NCBI RefSeq assembly: GCF_017497975.1
Contig: NZ_JAGDEL010000001.1
Location: 62,001-126,000, forward strand
Origin: Metabacillus bambusae
GTDB taxonomy: Bacteria; Bacillota; Bacilli; Bacillales; Bacillaceae
DNA: 64,000 nucleotides
Direction: 5' to 3'
Numbering within the stretch: position 1 is the first letter of the stretch; each line of letters begins with the position of its first letter. The position numbers were made by a program, and so were the translations under genes. This document shows positions 45,935 through 54,008 of this stretch, piece after piece. A model generated the notes under the pieces. It worked only from the letters and a program-made list of their open reading frames with translations. It had not been told where the DNA came from and ran no database searches.

Positions 45935-46726
45935 ATGTACTCTGAGAATAGCTTACCTGAATCATCTGAAATGGTACTATCAGAAAAGAAAGCGGTAATT
46001 AAAAAGTCAAATGCTATACTTAGACCTTCTGGAGAATGGACAAAAGATGTGCATAAAGTGTTAGCTCATTTAAATCGTAAAGGCTTTACGTATGCTCCAA
46101 AAATTGTCGGTACGGGCTATTCTTCAGACGGAAGAGAAGCCCTTACATTTATGCAAGGAGATATGATTCATCCAGCACCTTGGAATGATGATGGATTATT
46201 TGAACTAGGAAAAATGATTCGAACTTTGCACAATGCAATGAGTTCATTTCCTGTTGAACAAAGTATTTGGCAGGAATGGTTTTTACACTCGATAGGTGAA
46301 CCTAGCATAATAAGTCACTGCGATATTTCTCCTTGGAATATATTAACTTATCAAGGGAAACCATGCGCTTTAATTGATTGGGAATACACTGGTCCAGTTG
46401 ATCCATTAATGGAACTTGCACGGGCATGTTGGTTATTTCCTAAGTTAATGGATGATGATATCACCCTTATACAAGGCTTTCCCTCTTCCCAAAAAAGAGC
46501 ACAACAAGTGAGATTGCTAGTAGATGGGTATGGCTTAGTAGCTAATGAACGTAGCAGAATGGTTGAACGAATCATTGAAGTTGTTATACATGAAACTGCC
46601 AATGAAGCAATAGAAGGACATGTCACAGAGGAAAGTGTCGGATTACTTTGGGGATTTGCTTGGCGATCAAGGTCAGCTGCTTGGATCTTAAGAAATCGAT
46701 CTATTATAGAAAAAGCGTTAAAGTAA
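45935..46726 (+). CDS. Aminoglycoside-phosphotransferase-fold kinase
   Basis: 263 aa. Catalytic loop HCDISPWN (His128, Asp130, Asn135) and the metal motif IDWEYTG with Asp148. The APH fold includes antibiotic kinases, choline and homoserine kinases; the N-terminal nucleotide lobe is short and the substrate cannot be read. ATG 45935 has GGTGG 7 bases upstream, in a hairpin. A leader peptide gene precedes it, which suggests inducible expression and possibly drug response. Confidence 0.75.
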   Translation: MYSENSLPESSEMVLSEKKAVIKKSNAILRPSGEWTKDVHKVLAHLNRKGFTYAPKIVGTGYSSDGREALTFMQGDMIHPAPWNDDGLFELGKMIRTLHNAMSSFPVEQSIWQEWFLHSIGEPSIISHCDISPWNILTYQGKPCALIDWEYTGPVDPLMELARACWLFPKLMDDDITLIQGFPSSQKRAQQVRLLVDGYGLVANERSRMVERIIEVVIHETANEAIEGHVTEESVGLLWGFAWRSRSAAWILRNRSIIEKALK

Positions 46727-46759
46727 CTTTAATGCTTTGTATTTAATTCAAAAAAATTC

Positions 46760-46794
46760 AATAGCCAACATGTAGACAATTACTGTTGGCTATT
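46760..46794. terminator. Terminator of APH-family gene
   Basis: AATAGCCAACA / TGTTGGCTATT, 11-bp stem, then GATTT. Confidence 0.75.
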
Positions 46795-46903
46795 GATTTA
46801 GGACTGTTAGTAGCTTGTGTGCTATTTTAGTTGCGATAATTCCTACGCATAAAATATCTTTATCATTATTCTATTCACCGTAATTATATTATGTAAATAA
46901 GAT

Positions 46904-46934
46904 TAGATAGGACAGAATCATTCTGCCCTATCTA
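46904..46934 (-). terminator. uxaA terminator
   Basis: TAGATAGG-ACAGAAT and ATTCTGCCCTATCTA pair with one bulge just past the uxaA stop. Confidence 0.65.
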
Positions 46935-46938
46935 TCAC

Positions 46939-48429
46939 CTATAACGTAACACCTGTTTTAAAAATAGCAATCTCTCTAAAGTTATTCTTTTCGTGATTCA
47001 AAAGCTCACCACTAGCAACCTTAATAATATAGGTAATAAAATCCTCTAATAGCTCTACAGAGGATTGACCCTCAATAAGTGTCCCTGCATTAAAATCAAT
47101 CCAATGACGCTTTGTTTCAAAGATTTGTGTATTTGTTGATATTTTCATCGTCGGAACAAATGTCCCAAACGGAGTCCCTCTTCCTGTAGTAAACAATACT
47201 AACTGACAGCCTGATGCTGCTAATGCAGTGGATGCAACTAAATCATTTCCAGGCGCACTTAGAAGATTCAATCCTTTTGAGTGTAATCTTTCACCATATT
47301 TTAGAACATCTACTATAGGAGCTGTTCCTGCTTTTTGAGTACAGCCGAGAGATTTATCTTCAAGTGTAGTAATTCCTCCTGCTTTATTACCTGGTGATGG
47401 ATTTTCATAAACAGGCTGATCATGTTTTTGAAAATAACGTTTAAAATCATTAATTAACTCAACAATTTCATGAAAAACTTCTTCATTTTGCGCTCTTTCC
47501 ATCAATATTTTCTCTGCACCAAACATTTCTGGAACTTCAGTTAACACAGTAGTCGCTCCTTGTGCGACTAAATAATCAGAGAGTCTTCCTAGCAAAGGAT
47601 TAGCTGTAATTCCTGAAAAACCATCAGAACCACCACATTTTAAACCGATTTTTAATTCTGATAAAGGAATATCTTCTCGTTTATCCGCTCTAGCATTCTC
47701 GTAAATCTCAACTAGCAGATCTACACCCTCTTCAATTTCATTTGAAACCTCTTGTGAACGGAGAAACTTTACGCGATTCTCATTGAATTCACCTAAGGAC
47801 TCTTTAAACTCATGAATATCATTATTTTCACAACCAAGACCTAAAACTAATACACCACCCGCATTTGGGTGTTTCACTGCATTCCCTAAAATCGTTCGGG
47901 TATTCACATGATCATCTCCGAGCTGTGAACAGCCATAATTGTGTTTAAGTACCTGTATATGTTCAAAAGGAGAAATATCTCCAACTCTTTCTTTAAATTC
48001 TCGAATGATTTGATCTGCAATCCCATTCACACAACCGACCGTTGGAACGATCCAAAGCTCATTACGAATTCCTACCTGTCCATCGTCTCGCTTATACCCT
48101 TTAAAGGTCATATTTTTTTGCTGTTCGCTCATATGTTGAATGTTAGGGTGATACTCATATTCTTCCACACCAGATAAATTTGTCTTCGTATTATGTGAAT
48201 GCACCCAGGTACCCACATCTATATCATCAGTAGCATGACCAATTGGAAAACCATACTTGAGTATATTTTCGCCAGTCTTTATGAATTTCAATGAAAACTT
48301 ATGTCCTTTAGCAACAGCCTCTTTTAACTGAATTGTTTCTCCATCTACTTCAAGCTTTTCATTTTCTTCTAGATGGCGAATAGCCACAGCTACATTATCA
48401 AGCTCATTTATTTTAATAAACGCTTTCAT
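46939..48429 (-). CDS. uxaA: Altronate dehydratase
   Basis: 496 aa. Converts D-altronate to 2-keto-3-deoxygluconate in galacturonate breakdown. N-terminal SAF-like domain (residues 1-95), then the main domain with GYKRDDGQVGIRNELWIVPTVG split over family blocks, HNYGCSQLGDDH, LGLGCENND, LKCGGSDGFSG (metal-binding Cys), and LGCTQKAG. ATG 48429 is chosen; a GTG at 48438 overlaps the GGGTGA site. It overlaps the uxaB end by 17 bases, so the two are one transcript. Confidence 0.93.
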   Translation of the reverse strand: MKAFIKINELDNVAVAIRHLEENEKLEVDGETIQLKEAVAKGHKFSLKFIKTGENILKYGFPIGHATDDIDVGTWVHSHNTKTNLSGVEEYEYHPNIQHMSEQQKNMTFKGYKRDDGQVGIRNELWIVPTVGCVNGIADQIIREFKERVGDISPFEHIQVLKHNYGCSQLGDDHVNTRTILGNAVKHPNAGGVLVLGLGCENNDIHEFKESLGEFNENRVKFLRSQEVSNEIEEGVDLLVEIYENARADKREDIPLSELKIGLKCGGSDGFSGITANPLLGRLSDYLVAQGATTVLTEVPEMFGAEKILMERAQNEEVFHEIVELINDFKRYFQKHDQPVYENPSPGNKAGGITTLEDKSLGCTQKAGTAPIVDVLKYGERLHSKGLNLLSAPGNDLVASTALAASGCQLVLFTTGRGTPFGTFVPTMKISTNTQIFETKRHWIDFNAGTLIEGQSSVELLEDFITYIIKVASGELLNHEKNNFREIAIFKTGVTL

Positions 48430-49897
48430 TATATTCACCCTTTAAATGTGGTAATTGTTTTAGAGCCTCGGTCATACCTAGTCTAGCAATGGTTACTACA
48501 TATCTTGTTACCAATTCGGTTAAGTTGGGTATTTCATTTAAATTTAATCCCCAAAGTCTTTCATCAGATAAAATATTCGAAACAAGATCTCCGATTTTCA
48601 TTTCACTGTCATCACAGTCGCTCCATAATTTTTTAAATAAAGTTAATGTCTCTTCATCATCAACAAGTTCAATTACCTCAGTTCCACGTTTTCCCTTGTA
48701 GAAATAGATTAAAGCACTTAATGAGAAGACGATTCCATTTGGCAGCTTTCCAAACTGATTTACATAGTCGAGTAGTGTCGGTAAGATCCTTGCTTTAAAT
48801 TTTGAGATGGAATTTAAAGCAATACTTGATAAATAATGATGAATAAAAGGATTCTTAAAACGATTTAAGACATCTTCCGAAAAATTGGTAAGCTCTTCTT
48901 TCGAAAAGGATAATGTCGGAAGTATTTCATTGAACATTGTGTCTTCGATATATTCCTTCATAACGTCTGTCGTAACAGCTTCACTTACTGTGTTTAAACC
49001 ATATAAATAGGAAACAGGAGTCATCAAAGTATGTGCACCATTCAATATTTTTACCTTCTTCAATCTGTAGGAGCTTAAGTCGTCGACTACATGGACATTT
49101 AATCCTGCTTTTTCAGCTGGGAATTCTTCTTTAACAAACTCTGGGCCTTCAATAACGAACAAGTGAAATTGCTCGCCAACAACGACTAGCTTATCTATAT
49201 AACCAAGTTCTTCTGTTTTTTCTTTAATTGTATCCTTAGGAAATCCTGGTACGATTCGATCGACTAATGTATTGCAAAATGTATTCGCATCTTCCACCCA
49301 ATCAATAAATTCAGTTTCTAAGTTCCAAGTGCGAGCAAATTGCAAAACGATTCTTTTTAATTCTTTTCCATTCTCTTCAATCAACTCACATGGAAGAATG
49401 ATGAATCCTTTGGAACGATCACCTTTAAAGACTTGAAACCTTTCATATAAAAATGCGGTTAACTTACCAGGAAAGCTTTTTTGCGGTCGATCATGAAGTT
49501 GATCCTCAACCTGAAATGTAATTCCAGCCTCAGTCGTATTTGAGATAATAAAACGCAGTTCAGGATTTTTTGCCATTGCTAAATATTCAACATAATTATT
49601 GACTAAATTTAACCCTCTGCTAACACTACTAATTACTTCATGTTCACTAACTGGTTTTTGATCTTTAATCCCTTGTAAATATAAAGTATAAAGTCCATCT
49701 TGCTCGTTTATCATATCAACAGTTCCGTTTGGTGTTGACTGGACAACGACAACACGACCATTAAATAAATTTTGCTTATTCATTTCATGTATTTGCCAAT
49801 CTGTAAATGCTCTTAGAAAATTACCAGTACCAAATTGCAGCACTTTTTCTGGATATAATTGATCATTGTCCAATAACGCTTTCGTTAAAATTTGCAA
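48413..49897 (-). CDS. uxaB: Tagaturonate reductase (altronate oxidoreductase)
   Basis: 494 aa mannitol-dehydrogenase-family enzyme reducing tagaturonate to altronate with NADH. N-terminal VLQFGTGNFLRAFTDWQIHE is the cofactor loop; KVKILNGAHTLMTPVSYLYG contains the catalytic Lys, Asn and His. TTG start with AAGGAGG 7 bases upstream. An operator identical to those before uxaC lies 26 bases upstream. Confidence 0.94.
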   Translation of the reverse strand: MQILTKALLDNDQLYPEKVLQFGTGNFLRAFTDWQIHEMNKQNLFNGRVVVVQSTPNGTVDMINEQDGLYTLYLQGIKDQKPVSEHEVISSVSRGLNLVNNYVEYLAMAKNPELRFIISNTTEAGITFQVEDQLHDRPQKSFPGKLTAFLYERFQVFKGDRSKGFIILPCELIEENGKELKRIVLQFARTWNLETEFIDWVEDANTFCNTLVDRIVPGFPKDTIKEKTEELGYIDKLVVVGEQFHLFVIEGPEFVKEEFPAEKAGLNVHVVDDLSSYRLKKVKILNGAHTLMTPVSYLYGLNTVSEAVTTDVMKEYIEDTMFNEILPTLSFSKEELTNFSEDVLNRFKNPFIHHYLSSIALNSISKFKARILPTLLDYVNQFGKLPNGIVFSLSALIYFYKGKRGTEVIELVDDEETLTLFKKLWSDCDDSEMKIGDLVSNILSDERLWGLNLNEIPNLTELVTRYVVTIARLGMTEALKQLPHLKGEYNESVY

Positions 49898-49922
49898 TTT
49901 ATTGCCTCCTTAGGAAAGAAAT

Positions 49923-49938
49923 TTGCACACGTGAACAT
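49923..49938. promoter_or_regulatory. Putative ExuR operator before uxaB
   Basis: TTGCACACGTGAACAT, identical over 16 bases to the two sites before uxaC. The centre CACGTG is palindromic, as expected for a LacI-family site. Confidence 0.8.
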
Positions 49939-49973
49939 TTTTTCTAATAATAATGAAAAGTGTCCAACTATTA

Positions 49974-50165
49974 GGCTGTTTACGCAAACTTTGTTGCTAT
50001 TTACCAAGTAATGCGGTGTGGTTGATTGCTGCGAGAGGATGCTCGCTTTCCGTGAGGTCGGACGGTGAGCATCCTCGGTGTAAATGCCTGCAGGAGTCAC
50101 GCAATCCGCTCCAATCAACCTGAAATAGTTTTGTTTTAAAAGCAACAATCTCTTAGAAAAGAGCC
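49974..50165 (-). mobile_element. MITE-like element, copy F (192 bp, reverse)
   Basis: On the + strand it begins GGCTGTTTACGCAAAC and ends TTAGAAAAGAGCC. The flanks are AACTATTA (49966-49973) and AACCATTA (50166-50173), 7 of 8 identical. Inserted between exuR and the uxaB operator. Confidence 0.85.
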
Positions 50166-50202
50166 AACCATTAATTCAACATCTATGGTTAGACACTTTC
50201 AA

Positions 50203-51213
50203 TTATTGTACAACGCCAGGTCCAGCGACAGTTTGACGATTTACTAAGTTAGTTGTTAAGTATATTGGAGCAGGTTCTCCCACAACTTCATCCATTAATT
50301 CTAATAGCTTTTCAGCACCAACCATACTAATTTGTTCAATCGGTCTTTTTACCGTTGTTAGAGCTGGTGTCGTATATTCAGAAAAGCCAATATCATCGAA
50401 ACCAATAATGGACATTTGCGTTGGTACGACAAGTCCTGCTTCGTTGATTGCTTTCATTGCTCCAATTGCCATATCATCATTTGAACAAAACACAGCAGTA
50501 GGCGGGCTATTTAGTAATAATAATTTTTTCATAGCCTCATAGCCGCTTTCCATATCATAATTCCCTTTCACCATATACTGCTGAAGAATAGGTACATTAT
50601 GATCGATCAGGGCATTTAAATAACCTTCTTTTCGTTCTTGTGATGAGCGAAATTGTGAAGTACCTTCAATAATTGCAATATTCCGATGACCATTCTTAAT
50701 GAACAAACTAACGGCTTCATAAGCTCCTTCACAATCATTTGATAAAATATTGACGATTGATCGATCCTCAACTTTGCGATTTAAAATAACAAGTGGGATT
50801 TTTTGCTCTAAAACATGATAGATAAACGCGTTATCCACATCACTTTGGCTCATCAAGATGATTCCATCAAATCTTTTCCGAGTGATAGATGAAAAAGATT
50901 GAAAATCCTGGATTCCTCGCACAAATAAATTATAATTTTCATCAATAACCGTATGTACACCTTTGATGGTTTCAGCTAAAAAACTTGAAGATGTACCATT
51001 AACTAAGCTAGTTAAAAATAATCCAATTGTATACGACTTCTGCAGGACAAGACTTCTAGCATGCACATCAGGTGAATAGTTAAGCTGGTTTGCTATCTCA
51101 ATGATTTTTTGTTTTGTCTTATCTTTTATTAATGGACTATCGTTTAGTGCTCTAGATACTGTTGTATGTGAAACATTTGCTAACTTAGCAATATCCTTAA
51201 TTGTAACTGCCAC
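50203..51213 (-). CDS. exuR: LacI-family repressor of hexuronate genes
   Basis: 336 aa. HTH at residues 1-25 (TIKDIAKLANVSHTTVSRAL), hinge LNYSPDVHARSL, then a periplasmic-binding-like sensor domain (VFCSNDDMAIGAMKAINEAG, MSIIGFDDIGFSEYTTPALT). GTG 51213 has AAGAAGG 7 bases away. It lies 35 bases after uxaC and shares its operators. By context it is the ExuR counterpart; the inducer is likely a hexuronate. Confidence 0.85.
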   Translation of the reverse strand: MAVTIKDIAKLANVSHTTVSRALNDSPLIKDKTKQKIIEIANQLNYSPDVHARSLVLQKSYTIGLFLTSLVNGTSSSFLAETIKGVHTVIDENYNLFVRGIQDFQSFSSITRKRFDGIILMSQSDVDNAFIYHVLEQKIPLVILNRKVEDRSIVNILSNDCEGAYEAVSLFIKNGHRNIAIIEGTSQFRSSQERKEGYLNALIDHNVPILQQYMVKGNYDMESGYEAMKKLLLLNSPPTAVFCSNDDMAIGAMKAINEAGLVVPTQMSIIGFDDIGFSEYTTPALTTVKRPIEQISMVGAEKLLELMDEVVGEPAPIYLTTNLVNRQTVAGPGVVQ

Positions 51214-51248
51214 CTAAATACCTTCTTTCAATTCCTTTTAACCAAATA

Positions 51249-52676
51249 TTATCCTTTTTCTAGTTCCAAGACACCGTTAAACTGAAAGTATTCTTTCGCA
51301 TTGTAATAAGAAATACCTTGCACAATTTCACCTAGCATGTCAGGGTCATTCGGTACTTCACCATTTGCCACCCATTCCCCAATTAATTGACAGATAAGTC
51401 TTCTAAAATATTCATGTCTTGTATAAGAAAGAAAGCTTCTAGAATCAGTAAGCATACCAATGAATTGACTAAAAAGCCCAATATTCGCTAGCGTCTTCAT
51501 TTGATCTAACATTCCGTCCTTCTGATCATTGTACCACCAGGCAGTTCCAAACTGCATTTTACCTCGAATTCCTCCACCTTGGAAGCTCCCAATCAAGCTT
51601 GCAAGCACATTGTTATCTCTTGGGTTAAGTGAATAAAGAATCGTTTTTGGTAGTGCATTCTCACTTTCCAACCGATCAAGGAATTGGCATAAAGGCTTCG
51701 CAACTAGATCATCATTCATACTATCATATCCAGTATCTGGCCCAAGCTCCCCTAACATTCTACTATTATTATTTCGTAGCGCGTTAATATGTAATTGCAT
51801 TGCCCAGCCTAGGCTAGAATATTTCTTTCCTAAGAATACTAATGTATAAGACTTGTATTTCTTTTCATCCTCAATACTCACTTTTTCACCCGCTAAAGCT
51901 TGTTTAAAGATCCTATCAACTTCAGCTTTGTCTGCATCAGCAAACATCATTGTATCAATCGCATGATCTGAAACTCTTCCTCCTAGTTCATGGAAAAAGT
52001 CTACTCTTGATTCTAGTGCATTTAAAAAATCATCATAATTGTTAATTGTTGTATTTGAAATCGTAGAGAGGCTTTCAACCCATGCAACAAATTGATCTCG
52101 GTTTATTTCTAAGCCTTTGTCTGGTCTAAAGCTTGGCAAAACACGAACTTGAAAATCGTCTGTTGCGTTTAACTTTTGATGATATTCTAGAGAATCAACA
52201 GGGTCATCCGTTGTACAAATGACTTCGACACCAGACTTTTTAATAAGCTCTCTTACTGTGAATTCTTCACTATTCAATAATTGATTTACTTTTTCCCATA
52301 TCAAAGGTGCACTTTTTTCATTTAAGATGTCGTAAATACCGAAAAATCGTTGCAGCTCTAAGTGTGTCCAATTATAAAGAGGATTCCCAATGGTCATTGG
52401 TATCGTTTTTGCCCAAGCTAGAAATTTATCATAATCACTAGCATTACCCGTGATAAATTCTTCTTCAATTCCATTCGCTCTCATTGCTCTCCACTTATAA
52501 TGATCCCCATATAACCAAGCCTCAGTAATGTTTTTAAACTGTTTATTTTCATAAATTTCCTGAGGACTTAAATGACAGTGATAATCAATAATTGGTAAGT
52601 CCTTAGCATATTTGTGATATAACGTGATAGCAACATCGTTTGATAATAAAAAGTTTTCTCCCATGAATGTTTGCAA
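51249..52676 (-). CDS. uxaC: Uronate isomerase
   Basis: 475 aa amidohydrolase-superfamily enzyme. Interconverts galacturonate/tagaturonate and glucuronate/fructuronate. Metal-site start PIIDYHCHLSPQEIYENK, catalytic region VICTTDDPVDSL, and VRVLPSFRPDKGLEI. TTG 52676 (MQTFMGENFLL) is chosen since AAAAGGGG is 9 bases away and it aligns with the B. subtilis start. Two operators lie upstream. Confidence 0.94.
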   Translation of the reverse strand: MQTFMGENFLLSNDVAITLYHKYAKDLPIIDYHCHLSPQEIYENKQFKNITEAWLYGDHYKWRAMRANGIEEEFITGNASDYDKFLAWAKTIPMTIGNPLYNWTHLELQRFFGIYDILNEKSAPLIWEKVNQLLNSEEFTVRELIKKSGVEVICTTDDPVDSLEYHQKLNATDDFQVRVLPSFRPDKGLEINRDQFVAWVESLSTISNTTINNYDDFLNALESRVDFFHELGGRVSDHAIDTMMFADADKAEVDRIFKQALAGEKVSIEDEKKYKSYTLVFLGKKYSSLGWAMQLHINALRNNNSRMLGELGPDTGYDSMNDDLVAKPLCQFLDRLESENALPKTILYSLNPRDNNVLASLIGSFQGGGIRGKMQFGTAWWYNDQKDGMLDQMKTLANIGLFSQFIGMLTDSRSFLSYTRHEYFRRLICQLIGEWVANGEVPNDPDMLGEIVQGISYYNAKEYFQFNGVLELEKG

Positions 52677-52706
52677 ATTATTCAACCCCTTTTAGGTTTT
52701 AAATTC

Positions 52707-52722
52707 TTGCACACGTGAACAT
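52707..52722. promoter_or_regulatory. Putative ExuR operator 1 before uxaC
   Basis: TTGCACACGTGAACAT, 31 bases before the uxaC start. Confidence 0.8.
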
Positions 52723-52772
52723 AATTATGAAATTCAAAACATTTATTTAGCTTATTTTAAACTATGTATTTT

Positions 52773-52788
52773 TTGCACACGTGAACAT
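52773..52788. promoter_or_regulatory. Putative ExuR operator 2 before uxaC
   Basis: The same 16 bases, 66 bases further upstream. That spacing equals about six helical turns and would allow DNA looping. Confidence 0.8.
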
Positions 52789-52984
52789 TTAACTTCATTA
52801 TATACTGATGAAGAAAAATATTCAATATTTTCGAACAATATAAAAAAAACAATTTTTAATCTTCAAAGATAGTTAGAAATATAGTATTAATATCTTTTTA
52901 TGGTAAATTTATCATTTTTTTTATAAACTAAAAGTAACGATATAATGACTTTCGATCTAAAAAACAAGAAAAGGTTGGAAATAA

Positions 52985-53863
52985 ATGAAAAACAACAAAC
53001 ACTTTCTACTTAGACTACCTCTTTTGGCTTTGATTTCATTCCTTATACTCTCAATAGCAGCATTTGTTGTTAAGGACAAGAAAAAAATCTCTTCTCGTTT
53101 AGAAACTTCAAAATATCCAATTCCGATTTTGACTGTTATAAAAAAAAGTCTTGGTGTTTCCTCTTCTTCAGGAGAATATGATCATATTATCAATGGTATG
53201 TCTAAAATTGATGTTTTAAAGCAATACATAGAGCAAGTTGAAATACCGATTACTGGTATGTTATTCCGTGAAGCTGTCTACCATGTTTTCGGGTTAAACT
53301 TAAACAAAATCTCAGACGATGGTGAAGGAGCAAAACTCTCAATCTATTCTGACGAAATTATGGAAGGGTTAAGACAAGCTCTAAATATCAAAAATCATAC
53401 AACTGAATCTAATAAAACCATCATGTCATTAAAAAAAGCGGAAGTGATGGACCTATTCCTTAAGAAATATAATATTGATACATATGAGGAAATGATAAGG
53501 ATCGTTAATTTAATCTACGGCATAAACCTACCAGGGATTTCATCACTAGAGGATTCACGTATTTCTCTATATTCTAAAAATCAATGGTTGCTTCAAAAAG
53601 ATACAAATTTATTTGTCGTCTACACAGGAAAAGGTGATATAGATGTTAAAGTGTATCCTACTCCGTATTACATTAAACAAACTGGTCTAACTGTATTACC
53701 CCAAGAACTTCAAAAAGCCTTACTAAATCTCGGCTTTCGTTTTGATGTTGAAAAGGAAGCCTATTACTATCAAAATCCGTCCGGTGAAACAGTATCAGAT
53801 TCATTCAAAGGACAAACTCTTAATGCGATTCGAGCAGTTGTTGGTAACATGATGGTCGATTAA
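52985..53863 (+). CDS. Membrane-anchored extracytoplasmic protein, unknown
   Basis: 292 aa. Signal anchor at residues 8-30 (LRLPLLALISFLILSIAAFVV); the rest is polar and probably outside the cell. No cysteines, no catalytic motif recognised. The C-terminal part (TVLPQELQKALLNLGFRFDV, then YYYQNPSGETVSDSF) looks like a small independent domain. Alone between the uxa and yes-type operons; it has its own terminator. No family recognised. Confidence 0.65.
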   Translation: MKNNKHFLLRLPLLALISFLILSIAAFVVKDKKKISSRLETSKYPIPILTVIKKSLGVSSSSGEYDHIINGMSKIDVLKQYIEQVEIPITGMLFREAVYHVFGLNLNKISDDGEGAKLSIYSDEIMEGLRQALNIKNHTTESNKTIMSLKKAEVMDLFLKKYNIDTYEEMIRIVNLIYGINLPGISSLEDSRISLYSKNQWLLQKDTNLFVVYTGKGDIDVKVYPTPYYIKQTGLTVLPQELQKALLNLGFRFDVEKEAYYYQNPSGETVSDSFKGQTLNAIRAVVGNMMVD

Positions 53864-53889
53864 TTGAAATGTATTGAATCATTAAATTG

Positions 53890-53930
53890 AAAAAGACAAA
53901 GCCACTACGCATAGAAGCTTTGTCTTTTTT
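53890..53930 (+). terminator. Terminator of membrane-anchored protein gene
   Basis: AAAAAGACAAAGC / GCTTTGTCTTTTTT, 13-bp stem with a long loop. Confidence 0.88.
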
Positions 53931-54008
53931 CAAGAAAACGAATTTATGTTTTATACAAATGGCTGAGTGCCATTCATTCTGAGCCATTAAAATGGTACTT
54001 ATTCCTAC

